Positions 25,560 through 34,831 of a stretch of DNA of 64,000 bases are shown here, piece after piece. Numbering within the stretch: the first letter of the stretch is position 1; each line of letters opens with the position of its first letter. The stretch comes from Aquibium oceanicum (lineage in GTDB: Bacteria > Pseudomonadota > Alphaproteobacteria > Rhizobiales > Rhizobiaceae). The stretch lies in the NCBI RefSeq assembly GCF_001889605.1, contig NZ_CP018171.1, positions 3,804,501 through 3,868,500 on the forward strand, in the 5' to 3' direction. The notes under the pieces are model-generated. The model was not told the origin of the DNA. It worked only from the letters and a program-made list of their open reading frames with translations, and did no database searches. Both the position numbers and the translations under genes were made by a program.

Positions 25560-26567
25560 ATGAGCGTGATGACGAATGAGAAGGCGGTCTCGGACAAGGA
25601 GATGATCGCCGATGCGGAAGCCGCGCTCGCAGACCTGTCGCGCGTACGCGAAGGGGTAGGAAAGGTCATCTATGGCCAGGAAAGCGTCGTCGAGCGCACC
25701 ATGGTGGCGATCCTAGCCGGCGGTCACGCGCTTCTGGTCGGCGTACCTGGCCTGGCAAAGACGAAGCTGGTCGAAACGCTCGGCACCGTCCTCGGGCTCG
25801 ACGCCCGCCGCATCCAGTTCACGCCGGACCTGATGCCGTCGGACATCCTCGGCTCAGAGGTGATGGAGCAGGACGAAGGCGGCAAGCGCTTCTTCCGCTT
25901 CATACCTGGACCGATCTTCGCCCAGCTCCTGATGGCCGACGAAATCAATCGCGCCAGCCCGCGCACGCAATCCGCGCTCCTGCAGTCGATGCAGGAGTAT
26001 CACGTGACGATCGCCGGTGCCCGCCACGACCTGCCCGCGCCGTTCCACGTGCTGGCCACCCAGAACCCGCTGGAGCAGGAAGGCACCTATCCCTTGCCGG
26101 AGGCGCAGCTCGACCGCTTCCTGATGCAGGTCGATATCCTCTATCCCGAAATCGAGGCCGAGCGGCGCATCCTACTGGAGACGACCGGCGTGCATGACGG
26201 CCGCGCCGAGAACGTGCTGACGGCCGAACGGCTGCGCGCCATCCAGACGCTGATCCGGCGCATGCCGGTTTCGGAGAGCGTCGTGGAGGCAATCCTGAAT
26301 CTCGTGCGATCGGCGCGTCCCGGCAACGGCAACGCCGATACCGACAAGCACGTCTCGTGGGGTCCCGGACCGCGCGCCAGCCAGGCGCTGACGCTCTGCG
26401 CCCGCGCCCGCGCGCTCTACGACGGCCGTCTCGCGCCTTCGGTGGACGACGTCCATGCACTCGCCGAACCCGTGCTCCAGCACCGCATGGCATTGACCTT
26501 CGCCGCCCGTGCCGAGGGGATGAATGTTCGCGACGTCATAGCGCGGCTGGTGAAAGCGGCCGGCTGA
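25560..26567 (+). CDS. MoxR-family AAA+ ATPase
   Basis: A 335-residue AAA+ protein with Walker A GVPGLAKT (61-68), Walker B LLMADEINRASPRTQSALLQSMQE, sensor 1 ATQNPLEQEGTYPLPEAQLDRF and a C-terminal lid. MoxR ATPases act as chaperones with vWA-domain partners during maturation or stress. AGAGGA at 25545-25550 lies nine bases before the chosen ATG. The TGA overlaps the next ATG by one base (TGATG). First gene of a tightly packed four-gene operon. Confidence 0.94.
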   Translation: MSVMTNEKAVSDKEMIADAEAALADLSRVREGVGKVIYGQESVVERTMVAILAGGHALLVGVPGLAKTKLVETLGTVLGLDARRIQFTPDLMPSDILGSEVMEQDEGGKRFFRFIPGPIFAQLLMADEINRASPRTQSALLQSMQEYHVTIAGARHDLPAPFHVLATQNPLEQEGTYPLPEAQLDRFLMQVDILYPEIEAERRILLETTGVHDGRAENVLTAERLRAIQTLIRRMPVSESVVEAILNLVRSARPGNGNADTDKHVSWGPGPRASQALTLCARARALYDGRLAPSVDDVHALAEPVLQHRMALTFAARAEGMNVRDVIARLVKAAG

Positions 26568-27487
26568 TGGCGAACATCGGCGAGGCGGCGGCACCGGTCA
26601 CACCACGTGACGCGCTGGCGCGCGGCAGGTTGCGCGCCTCGCTCATTCCCGATCTCCTCGTCGAGGCGCGCCGCATCGCCAACACCGTCATCTCCGGCTG
26701 GCACGGTCGCCGCAAGCAGGGCGTCGGCGAGAATTTCTGGCAGTTCCGGCCTTATGTCGAAGGCGAGGCAATCGCGCGTATCGATTGGCGCCGTTCCGCC
26801 CGCGACGACCAGCACACCTATGTGCGCGACCGCGAGTGGGAAGCCGCCCACACGATCTGGCTGTGGGCGGACCCCTCCCCTTCCATGCTCTACAAGTCGG
26901 CGCAGGCGTCCGTTTCAAAGGAATCCCGCGCACTCGTCTTGGTCCTGGCGCTGGCCGAACTGCTTTCGCGCAGCGGCGAGCGCATTGCGTGGCCGGGGCT
27001 TTCCGATCCCTTCAACGCGCGCAACGGCGCCGAAAGGCTCGCCGCGATTCTCGCGCAGGCCAACGACATTCCGACACGGCCCGAACTCATCTCGGTGCGC
27101 CGCTTCTCCGACGTGGTGATCGCAAGCGACTTCCTCGATCCGGTCGAGGAAACGATGGAGTGGCTCGACGTGCTCGCTCGCCACGGCGTGCGGGCGCACC
27201 TGATCGAGGTGGCCGATCCCGCCGAGGAAACCTTTCCCTATGCCGGACGCACCGAATTCGTCGATCCGGAAACACGGCAGAAGTTCACCGCCGGCCGCGC
27301 CGAGACGCTGGGTGACGAGTACCGGCGGCTCTACCTCGCCCGCCGCGAGGCGCTGATTTCCTGGAGCACGCGGCTCGGCTGGAGCTATACCGTCAACCAC
27401 ACCGACCGCCTCGCCTCTGAAGTGCTGGTGCGCGTGCACATGGCGCTGTCGGGCAATGCGGGCCAGATAGCCGGAGGGCGCGGATGA
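26567..27487 (+). CDS. DUF58 domain protein, MoxR partner
   Basis: A 306-residue protein with the DUF58 hallmark FRPYVEGEAIARIDWRRSARDDQHTYVRDREWEA and a degenerate vWA-type fold (LWADPSPSMLYKS). DUF58 proteins are thought to be clients or adaptors of MoxR ATPases. Unlike many DUF58 proteins it has no obvious N-terminal membrane helices, so it is probably cytoplasmic or membrane-associated through the next protein. Both ends overlap neighbouring genes (TGATG upstream, ATGA downstream), consistent with strict co-expression. Confidence 0.9.
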   Translation: MANIGEAAAPVTPRDALARGRLRASLIPDLLVEARRIANTVISGWHGRRKQGVGENFWQFRPYVEGEAIARIDWRRSARDDQHTYVRDREWEAAHTIWLWADPSPSMLYKSAQASVSKESRALVLVLALAELLSRSGERIAWPGLSDPFNARNGAERLAAILAQANDIPTRPELISVRRFSDVVIASDFLDPVEETMEWLDVLARHGVRAHLIEVADPAEETFPYAGRTEFVDPETRQKFTAGRAETLGDEYRRLYLARREALISWSTRLGWSYTVNHTDRLASEVLVRVHMALSGNAGQIAGGRG

Positions 27488-30321
27488 GCCTGCTTTCCTT
27501 CGGCCAGCCGCTGGTTCTCCTCGGGCTCTTCGCGCTTCCCGTCATCTGGTGGCTACTGCGCCTTACGCCGCCGAAGCCGCAGACGGAGGTCTTTCCGCCC
27601 CTGCGCATCCTGCTGCGCGTCATGCGCAAGGAGGAGACGCCGCATCAGAGCCCGTGGTGGCTCACGCTGCTGAGGCTGCTCATGGCGGCGCTGGTCATCT
27701 TCGCGCTCGCCGACCCGATCTTCAATCCGCGCGAACGGCTGGAGACCGGAGGCGAGGCGGTGGCACTCGTCGTCGACAATGGCTGGGCTTCGTCCTCCGA
27801 CTGGGATCTGCGCGTCGCGACCGCCGAGCGGCTGATCACCGATGCGGCCGATGCGGGCGCGCCGGTCATCCTCGCCTTTACCGCGGACAAGCCGAACGTC
27901 GAGATCGGCCCCTTCGACGCCGAACAGGCGCGTGACCGCCTGAGGGCCGCCTCGCCGCACCCGGTGCCTGTCGACCGCGCAGGCGTCTATGGCCGCGTGG
28001 CAGGCATGCTGGAGACAGTTTCCGGTGCGACTGTCGCCGTCCTCTCCGACGGGCTTGCCACGCCCGGCGACGAGGCGGCATTTTCGGCCCTGCTCGGCGA
28101 GAATGCCGGCAGCCTGGTGTGGATCGAACCAGACCAGCTTCGCATGGCCGGACTGACGGGCGTGGACAACCAGCCCGATTTCTTCGAGGTGACCGCTATC
28201 AGGCCATTCGGGGATCCGACGCCGCGGCAGGTCACCGCCGGCGCGTTCGACGACCGCGGCAGGCGCATCGCCGATACCTCGTTTTCCTTCGGTCCGGCCG
28301 AGACGTCGGCCACCGCGGAAATCCGTGTTCCCTTCGAACTACGAAACGATTTCGCCTCGATCCGGATCGACGGGGAGAACCAGGCCGCTGCCGTTCGCGT
28401 GCTGGACGAGAGTTCCAAGCGCCGGCGCGTCGGGTTGATTTCGCAGTCCGAGGCCGACCAGGCGCAGCCGCTGCTTTCGCCGCTCTACTACATTCGCCGC
28501 GCGCTCCAGCCCTTCGCCGATCTCGTCGAGCCGGAGACCTCGGACCTCGCCGAGGCCATACCCGCCATCCTCGAGCAGAAGCCGGCGATGATCGTCATGG
28601 CCGACGTCGGCACGCTGCCGGATACGGCGCGGGAAGAACTGATCGAATGGCTGAACGAGGGCGGCACCCTCGTTCGTTTTGCCGGGTCGCGGCTGGCGGC
28701 TGCCGAGAACGACGAAGAACTGCTGCCAGTGCGCCTGAGGCTCGGCGAACGGTCGCTGGGCGGTTCGCTTTCCTGGACGGAGCCACAGCCGGTCGCCGAA
28801 TTCCCGCCCAGCGGACCCTTTTCCGATCTTTCCCCGCCGCGCGAGGTCTCGGTGATGCGCCAGGTCCTCGCCGAGCCGACCGTCGACCTCTTCGAGCATA
28901 CTTGGGCGAGCCTTGCCGACGGCACGCCGCTGGTCACGGGCGCCCAGCGCGGCGAAGGCATGCTGGTCCTGTTCCATGTGACGCCGGAGGCGACGTGGTC
29001 GACGCTGCCGATCTCGGGCAGCTTCGTCGAGATGCTGCGCCGCGTCGTGCAGCTTTCGCGTAACCAGGGGACGATCGAAGGCAGCGACCGGGCGGGCGGG
29101 CAGACGCTTCCGCCCTACCGCATGATCGCCGCCGACGGATCGCTGGTTCCGCCGGGTCCGGACGCAAAGCCGCTGGTGATCGGCGGTGGCGAGCGGCCGG
29201 TCACGATCGAGAATCCACCGGGCCTCTACGGCACGGAGGAAGGCGTGATCGCGCGCAACCTTCTCGCAGCCGACGCCGTCTTCACGCCCATCGTACGCCC
29301 AGATACCAACCTTCCGGTCACCGAGGCCGCCTACGCCGCCGACAGATCCCGCGACCTCAAGGGCATACTCGTGGCATTGGCCCTGCTCCTGATGGCACTC
29401 GACACGCTGGCGGTCTTCTGGATGGGCGGGCTGTTCTCGCGCGGTCGTCGCTCCTCGGGACGTGCCGCGGGCCCGGCGACCGCAGGTCTCCTCGCCTTCG
29501 CGGCCCTCGGCCTCGTGCTGTCGTCTCCGGGCCAGGGCTACGCGCAGGAAGCCGACGACACCCAGGTCAGCGAAGCCGAAGCCGTCGACGCGATCTCCAC
29601 GACGCGGATCGCCTACGTACTGACCGGAGATTCTTCCACGGACGCGATCAGCCGCGCGGGGCTGACGGGACTGACACGCTTCCTGATCGAGAAGACGGCG
29701 CTGGAACCGGGAGAGCCGGCCGGCATCGACATCGCCAGCGACGAACTCTCCTTCTATCCGCTCATCTACTGGCCGATCGACCCTGACGCGGCCATGCCGT
29801 CGGAAGCCTCGATCGCACGTCTCGACGCCTACATGAAGCAGGGTGGGTCTGTCCTGTTCGATACGCGCGACCAGTTCTCGACTGGCCTCGGCGTTTCGGG
29901 CGCCAGCGCTTCGACGCAGCGCCTGCGTGACATCCTGTCGAGCCTCAACGTGCCGCCGCTGGAGCCCGTCCCGGAGGACCACGTGCTGACGAAGTCCTTC
30001 TTCATTCTCCAGAACTTTCCCGGCCGCTACAATGGCAGCCCGCTCTGGGTGGAGGCGTCCGTGGGTGCCAGCAATCTGGAGGAACGGCCGGTGCGAACCG
30101 GTGACGGCGTCAGCCCGATCATGATCACCGCGAACGATTTCGCAGGGGCCTGGGCGATCGACGCCAATGGCGATCCGCTGCTGCCGACGGTTCCCGCCGA
30201 TCCGATGCAGCGAACCTATGCCTATCGGGCGGGCGTCAACATCATGATGTACATGCTGACGGGTAACTACAAATCCGATCAGGTCCACGTGCCGGTCCTT
30301 CTCGAGCGGTTGGGGCAGTAA
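27484..30321 (+). CDS. BatA-like/DUF4159 membrane protein
   Basis: A 945-residue protein. Residues 1-80 form a BatA-type N-terminal region with two membrane helices around a short loop, followed by a large vWA-like and beta-rich part. Further helices occur at about 620-645 and 660-680. The last 240 residues form a DUF4159 domain (..ELSFYPLIYWPIDPDAAMPSEASIARLDAYMKQGGSVLFDTRDQF..). It belongs with MoxR and DUF58 in a membrane complex whose task in alphaproteobacteria is poorly defined; envelope integrity or stress tolerance is the usual suggestion. It overlaps the DUF58 gene by four bases. Confidence 0.88.
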   Translation: MSLLSFGQPLVLLGLFALPVIWWLLRLTPPKPQTEVFPPLRILLRVMRKEETPHQSPWWLTLLRLLMAALVIFALADPIFNPRERLETGGEAVALVVDNGWASSSDWDLRVATAERLITDAADAGAPVILAFTADKPNVEIGPFDAEQARDRLRAASPHPVPVDRAGVYGRVAGMLETVSGATVAVLSDGLATPGDEAAFSALLGENAGSLVWIEPDQLRMAGLTGVDNQPDFFEVTAIRPFGDPTPRQVTAGAFDDRGRRIADTSFSFGPAETSATAEIRVPFELRNDFASIRIDGENQAAAVRVLDESSKRRRVGLISQSEADQAQPLLSPLYYIRRALQPFADLVEPETSDLAEAIPAILEQKPAMIVMADVGTLPDTAREELIEWLNEGGTLVRFAGSRLAAAENDEELLPVRLRLGERSLGGSLSWTEPQPVAEFPPSGPFSDLSPPREVSVMRQVLAEPTVDLFEHTWASLADGTPLVTGAQRGEGMLVLFHVTPEATWSTLPISGSFVEMLRRVVQLSRNQGTIEGSDRAGGQTLPPYRMIAADGSLVPPGPDAKPLVIGGGERPVTIENPPGLYGTEEGVIARNLLAADAVFTPIVRPDTNLPVTEAAYAADRSRDLKGILVALALLLMALDTLAVFWMGGLFSRGRRSSGRAAGPATAGLLAFAALGLVLSSPGQGYAQEADDTQVSEAEAVDAISTTRIAYVLTGDSSTDAISRAGLTGLTRFLIEKTALEPGEPAGIDIASDELSFYPLIYWPIDPDAAMPSEASIARLDAYMKQGGSVLFDTRDQFSTGLGVSGASASTQRLRDILSSLNVPPLEPVPEDHVLTKSFFILQNFPGRYNGSPLWVEASVGASNLEERPVRTGDGVSPIMITANDFAGAWAIDANGDPLLPTVPADPMQRTYAYRAGVNIMMYMLTGNYKSDQVHVPVLLERLGQ

Positions 30322-30335
30322 CAGGCTTTGCGTTC

Positions 30336-32405
30336 ATGAACTGGTCAATCGCCTTCGAACCCCTGCTCTCCTGGACCTGGCTCGGCCTGGTCCTGGTGCC
30401 GCTGGCGCTGCTGGCATTGGCAGGCGTGCTTTTCCGGCAGCGCGGCGCGGGGTTCCGCATCGCCGCCTTCGCCGCGCTGGCGCTCGCCCTCCTCAACCCC
30501 GTGCTGCTGGACGAGGAGCGCGAGCCGCTGAAGAGCGTCGTGGCGCTCGTCGCCGACCGCAGCCAGAGCCAGGACATCGGCGACCGAAGGGCGGCGACCG
30601 ACGCGGCGATGGAGGAACTGCGTGCCAAGCTCGGCCGGTTCCCGCAGTTCGACGTCCGCGTCGTGCAGGCCGGCCAGGCGAGCGATACCGACGACCGTAC
30701 CGAGACGCGGCTTTTCGGGGCGCTCGACAGCGTCTTCCGCGACGTACCGCAATCGCGCATCGCGGGCGCCATCCTCGTCACCGACGGGCAGGTCCACGAT
30801 GCGCCCGACAGCATCGAAGGCACCAACGCTCCGATCCATTCGCTGATTACCGGCGAGGACGACGAGCGCGACCGCCGCGTCCGCTTCGAGAATGCGCCGC
30901 GATTCGGCATCGTCGACAAGCCGCTCGAGATGACCTACCGCGTCACCGACACCGCCGGAGGCCAGGACGCGGTCGACGTTCGGGTCAGCGTCAACGGCGA
31001 GCAGGTGACGGTCGAGCGCGCCATCATCGGCGAGGAGATGTCGCTCGAGATCATCGTGCCATCGGCCGGCCGAAACATCGTCGAACTTTCGGTCGACACC
31101 GTCGAAGGCGAGATCACCGACACCAACAACCGCGCCATCGCGCTGGTCGACGGGATCAGGGAAAACCTGCGCGTCCTGCTCGTCTCCGGCGAGCCGCATG
31201 CTGGCGAACGCACCTGGCGTAACCTGCTGAAGTCCGACGCCGCGGTCGACCTCGTCCACTTTACCATCCTGCGGCCGCCCGAAAAGCAGGACGGTACGCC
31301 GATCAACGACCTGTCGCTGATCGCCTTCCCGACGCGCGAACTCTTCGTCGAGAAGATCAACGATTTCGACCTGATCATCTTCGACAGGTACCAGCACCGC
31401 GACGTGCTGCCGATCCTGTATTACGACTACATCGCGGAGTACGTCGAGAACGGCGGCGCGCTGCTGATCGCGGCCGGACCGGAATATGCCGGTATGCAGT
31501 CGATCGCGCGCACGCCGCTGATGGCCGCCCTCCCCGCCCTGCCGACCGGCGACGTCATCGAGGAAGGCTTCTATCCGCGCCTGACCGACACCGGTGAGCG
31601 GCATCCCGTCACCCGCGGGCTCGAAGGATCGCAGCAGGACCCGCCGCACTGGAGCCGCTGGTTCCGCCTGATCGGCATCAGGCAACCCGAGGGCCAGGTC
31701 GTGATGAAGGGTCCAAGCGACCAGCCCCTGCTCATCCTCAACCGCAAGGGCGAAGGCCGGGTCGGCATGTTCCTGTCGGACCAGGGCTGGCTCTGGGCGC
31801 GCGGCTTCGAAGGCGGCGGTCCGCATGTCTCGCTCTATCGCCGCATCGCACACTGGCTGATGAAGGAGCCGGAGTTGGAGGAGGAGCGACTGACCGCGAA
31901 CGGCCGCGGCATGACGCTGGATATCCGCCGCCAGACAATGAGCGACGATCCCGGCACCGCTACGATCCTGAGCCCGTCCGGCGAAAGGATGGACGCGCCG
32001 CTGACGTCTGACAGCCCCGGCATCTTCTCGGCCAGCCTGACGGTGGACGAGATCGGCCTCTATCAGGTGGCCAATGGCGACCTGACCACGCTTGCGCATG
32101 TCGGCCCCGTCAACGCCCTCGAATTCGCCGAGACCGTTTCGACCGAGGACGTGCTCAAGCCCGTCGCCGACGCCACCGGCGGCAGCGTGCGGCGTCTCGA
32201 AGGCTTCGCCGGCGGCGTCAGTGTACCGGGCATCGTGCCGGTGCGGGCGACCGGGCAGGCCTCCGGCCGCGACTGGATCGGCCTGCGCACGACCAACGAC
32301 AGCGTGCTGAAATCGGTCAACCGCGTGCCGCTGTTCGGCGGCTTCTTCGGGCTGGGTCTGCTGCTTCTGGCCCTTGGCTCGATGTGGTGGCGCGAGGGGC
32401 GGTAG
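30336..32405 (+). CDS. Large membrane protein with glutamine-amidotransferase-like domain (MoxR operon)
   Basis: A 689-residue protein with two N-terminal membrane helices (about residues 14-50), a vWA-like region (VALVADRSQSQ..AILVTDGQVHDAP), an Ig-like part, a class I amidotransferase-like fold (LLVSGEPHAGERTWRNLL, FDLIIFDRYQHRDVLP, YVENGGALLIAAGPE) and a C-terminal helix. The usual catalytic Cys of amidotransferases is not apparent, so it is probably structural. It is the last gene of the MoxR operon, 14 bases after the DUF4159 gene. Exact function unknown. Confidence 0.82.
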   Translation: MNWSIAFEPLLSWTWLGLVLVPLALLALAGVLFRQRGAGFRIAAFAALALALLNPVLLDEEREPLKSVVALVADRSQSQDIGDRRAATDAAMEELRAKLGRFPQFDVRVVQAGQASDTDDRTETRLFGALDSVFRDVPQSRIAGAILVTDGQVHDAPDSIEGTNAPIHSLITGEDDERDRRVRFENAPRFGIVDKPLEMTYRVTDTAGGQDAVDVRVSVNGEQVTVERAIIGEEMSLEIIVPSAGRNIVELSVDTVEGEITDTNNRAIALVDGIRENLRVLLVSGEPHAGERTWRNLLKSDAAVDLVHFTILRPPEKQDGTPINDLSLIAFPTRELFVEKINDFDLIIFDRYQHRDVLPILYYDYIAEYVENGGALLIAAGPEYAGMQSIARTPLMAALPALPTGDVIEEGFYPRLTDTGERHPVTRGLEGSQQDPPHWSRWFRLIGIRQPEGQVVMKGPSDQPLLILNRKGEGRVGMFLSDQGWLWARGFEGGGPHVSLYRRIAHWLMKEPELEEERLTANGRGMTLDIRRQTMSDDPGTATILSPSGERMDAPLTSDSPGIFSASLTVDEIGLYQVANGDLTTLAHVGPVNALEFAETVSTEDVLKPVADATGGSVRRLEGFAGGVSVPGIVPVRATGQASGRDWIGLRTTNDSVLKSVNRVPLFGGFFGLGLLLLALGSMWWREGR

Positions 32406-32450
32406 GCGAGATAATCGCGGGTGGCGACGAAGACGCCCGCTCACCTTGCA

Positions 32451-32996
32451 CTATGCCGAAGCTGCGAGTTTCCGGTCTGGCTCGGCCACCGGCACGAACG
32501 CCAGGTCGGCATGCGTCATTGCGCCTTCCAGTTGCTCCAGCGCACCGTCCGCGATCTCATGGATGAGGAGCCGGTTGTAGTCGACTGGACGGGGCATGGT
32601 GATGCGGCCGATCGGGATCTGCTGGAACCCAAGCGGGCCGTAATAAGGCGGATCGCCGACGAGGATCACGGAGCTCCAGCCGGATTTCGCGGCGGCTTCT
32701 ACCGCGATCCGCACCAGTTTGCGCCCGATGCCGAGGTCCTTGAAGGCGGGCCTGACCGCGAGCGGCCCCAGAAGCAGGGAGCGGCCCGTGCCGATGGCGA
32801 CGCGCGTCAGCCGCACAGTGCCCACCACGATATCCCCTTGAAGGGCGACGAAGGAGAGATCGCGCTCGTGCGGTCCGCCCTCGCGGATCTTGTAGGCCGC
32901 GCGCGCGAACCGGCCCGGCCCGAAGGCCTCGGCGTTGATCTGCTCGATTTCATGGTCATGTGCGGCCGTTTCGGCCACGTAGGAAATGTCGTGCAT
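32451..32996 (-). CDS. GNAT-family N-acetyltransferase
   Basis: A 181-residue acetyltransferase with the GNAT core: LSFVALQGDIVVGTVRLTRV (beta strands 2-4), LLLGPLAVRPAFKDLGIGRKLVR (motif A, acetyl-CoA binding Q/RxxGxG/A) and VILVGDPPYYGPLGFQ. This arrangement resembles YhbS-type enzymes. The acceptor is unknown. Upstream on the same strand is a 15-codon peptide frame with three CGA codons and two hairpins (33029-33120), which may control it. The gene's own ribosome binding site is weak. Confidence 0.88.
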   Translation of the reverse strand: MHDISYVAETAAHDHEIEQINAEAFGPGRFARAAYKIREGGPHERDLSFVALQGDIVVGTVRLTRVAIGTGRSLLLGPLAVRPAFKDLGIGRKLVRIAVEAAAKSGWSSVILVGDPPYYGPLGFQQIPIGRITMPRPVDYNRLLIHEIADGALEQLEGAMTHADLAFVPVAEPDRKLAASA

Positions 32997-33028
32997 CGGA
33001 ATTTGTCCGTTTCGTCGCGATGAATGGA

Positions 33029-33120
33029 GCCGCGGGGCGCGGCGTTTCGAGCGCTCTCAGGCGCTGGCGCTCATTCGTCGTCGAACAAAAAGGATCGGTG
33101 TCACGGCTGAAGTCTCCTCC
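33029..33120 (-). promoter_or_regulatory. Candidate leader/attenuator before the GNAT gene
   Basis: In minus-strand order: GGAGGAG (33120-33114), a 15-codon frame (33104-33057), a hairpin pairing GAGCGC with GCGCTC that overlaps its stop, and a second hairpin pairing GCCGCG with CGCGGC (33043-33029) about 35 bases before the acetyltransferase ATG. This order resembles ribosome-sensed leaders. No folding or conservation analysis was possible. Confidence 0.4.
33057..33104 (-). CDS. Candidate 15-residue leader peptide with three consecutive CGA codons
   Basis: A GTG nine bases after GGAGGAG opens MTPILFVRRRMSASA and ends in TGA. The three Arg codons are CGA-CGA-CGA, a rare codon choice in a high-GC genome, so ribosome stalling there would be expected when the decoding tRNA is short. 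The Shine-Dalgarno is far stronger than that of the acetyltransferase downstream. Too short for family assignment. Confidence 0.4.
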   Translation of the reverse strand: MTPILFVRRRMSASA

Positions 33121-33276
33121 GTTTTTTTGTCGCTAGCACCAAAGATCGGTGCCGTCCATCGCCTTTTTCGAGGGCGGATGTACTGCGAACACGAAAGGTG
33201 ACGAACTGTTCAGACCGCCTCCCATTTGGTTTTCGACCGCGGCGGCCTAGATGGGAGACTGAAAGGGAGCACGCTC

Positions 33277-34266
33277 ATGGGATTGCTGGTCGACGGACAG
33301 TGGCAGGACAAGTGGTACGACACCAAGAAGAGCGGCGGTCGTTTCGAGCGGTCGGAATCGCGCTTCCGCGACTGGGTCACGCGCGACGGCACGCCGGCCG
33401 AGGGTCGCGAGCGAGGCTTTCGCGCCGAATCCGGCCGCTACCATCTCTACGTCTCGCTCGCCTGCCCCTGGGCGCACCGCACGCTGATCTTCCGCAAGCT
33501 CAAGAAGCTCGAGGACGTGATTTCGCTGTCGATCGTCGACCATTTCATGGGCGAGAACGGCTGGACGTTCAAGGAGCGCGACGGATCGACGGGCGACACT
33601 CTCTACGGCCTTGACTACCTCCACCAGCTCTACACCAAGGCTGACAGCACCTATTCCGGCCGCGTCACCGTCCCGGTTTTATGGGACAAGAAGGAGGAGA
33701 CGATCGTCTCCAATGAGTCCTCCGAGATCATCCGCATGCTGAACGGCGCCTTCGACGAATGGGGCGACGCCTCGCTCGACTTCTACCCGGAGCGGCTGCG
33801 CGAGGACATTGATGCCTGGAACGACCGGGTGTACGGCGCGATCAATAACGGCGTCTACAAAAGCGGCTTCGCCACGACGCAGGAAGCCTATGAGGAGGCT
33901 TTCGACGAGTTGTTCGGCGCGCTCGACGCTGTGGAGGAACAGCTCGGCCATTCCCGCTATCTGGCCGGCGACCGGTTGACCGAGGCGGACTGGCGACTTT
34001 TCACGACGCTCGTTCGCTTCGATCCGGTCTATTACGGCCACTTCAAGTGCAACCTACGCCGCATTCTCGACTACCCGAACCTGTCGAACTACACCCGCGA
34101 TCTCTATCAAGTGCCAGGCGTGGCCGAGACGGTCGACCTCCTCCACATCAAGCACCACTACTACGGCAGTCACGCCACCATCAATCCGACCCGCATCGTG
34201 CCGCGCGGGCCGCTGATCGACTACGCCGCGCCGCACGACCGGGACCGGTTCGCCAAGGCGGCCTGA
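33277..34266 (+). CDS. Glutathionyl-hydroquinone reductase-type glutathione transferase (Xi class)
   Basis: A 329-residue enzyme of the YqjG/ECM4 type. It has FRDWVTRDG, then RYHLYVSLACPWAHRT with the active-site Cys of the Xi class, a thioredoxin-like N-terminal domain and a helical C-terminal domain ending near HYYGSHATINPTRIVPRGP, a highly conserved block. It reduces glutathionyl-quinone conjugates using glutathione in the cytoplasm. The start at 33277 (MGLLVDGQWQDKWYDTKKSG) matches family starts; an upstream extension of 17 codons does not. Monocistronic. Confidence 0.92.
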   Translation: MGLLVDGQWQDKWYDTKKSGGRFERSESRFRDWVTRDGTPAEGRERGFRAESGRYHLYVSLACPWAHRTLIFRKLKKLEDVISLSIVDHFMGENGWTFKERDGSTGDTLYGLDYLHQLYTKADSTYSGRVTVPVLWDKKEETIVSNESSEIIRMLNGAFDEWGDASLDFYPERLREDIDAWNDRVYGAINNGVYKSGFATTQEAYEEAFDELFGALDAVEEQLGHSRYLAGDRLTEADWRLFTTLVRFDPVYYGHFKCNLRRILDYPNLSNYTRDLYQVPGVAETVDLLHIKHHYYGSHATINPTRIVPRGPLIDYAAPHDRDRFAKAA

Positions 34267-34271
34267 GCCGG

Positions 34272-34778
34272 CTACCAGCGATGGGCGGGCGGGCGGTTCT
34301 CGAAATGCTCCGCCAACCGGTCGCGTGTCGCCCTGGTGGTTCCGGCCGGAAGCCCGTCGATCGGAAAGAATCCCGCTTCGGCGATTTCCCGGTCGCCTTC
34401 CTTCGGCGCGCTCTGCCGGGACGAGGTGACGAGGAAGAGCGCCACGTGATCGCGGCGGCTCGCCAAGACATTGTGGTAGATGGCCACGAGCCGCGGCGGG
34501 CTCGTCATTTCGAGGTTTCCTTCCTCGGCGAGTTCGTGTGTGAGCGCCTCGAACAGCGTCTCGCCCGTTTCGACCCCGCCGCCAGGTAGATGCCAGCCGG
34601 GCACATAGGTGTGCCGGACAAGGAACACGGAGCGCTCTGCCTCATTGTACACGATGCATCGCACACCGAGCGTCATCGGTCGCCGCAGGAGGAAATAGGC
34701 GTGGAACAGTCTTCCGCGGAGACGCGGCCAAACCCCGCGGCGACCCTCCATTTCTCCGTTTCGGCCAGGTCCCGTCAT
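34272..34778 (-). CDS. Nudix-domain hydrolase with an altered Nudix box
   Basis: A protein of about 168 residues with GWHLPGGGVETGETLFEALTHELAEEGNL. The spacing fits a Nudix box, but the usual R-E-x-x-E-E-x-G reads H-E-L-A-E-E-G-N: the leading Arg is His and the late Gly is shifted. The catalytic glutamates are kept, so activity is possible with changed geometry. The start is uncertain; an internal ATG at 34751 is equally plausible. It converges on the glutathione-transferase gene with five bases between stops. Substrate unknown. Confidence 0.8.
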   Translation of the reverse strand: MTGPGRNGEMEGRRGVWPRLRGRLFHAYFLLRRPMTLGVRCIVYNEAERSVFLVRHTYVPGWHLPGGGVETGETLFEALTHELAEEGNLEMTSPPRLVAIYHNVLASRRDHVALFLVTSSRQSAPKEGDREIAEAGFFPIDGLPAGTTRATRDRLAEHFENRPPAHRW

Positions 34779-34831
34779 CGGCCGTTGCCGCGAGGCTGGA
34801 TCGCGGCCATGGGCTGCCCTAGAAGATAGGC

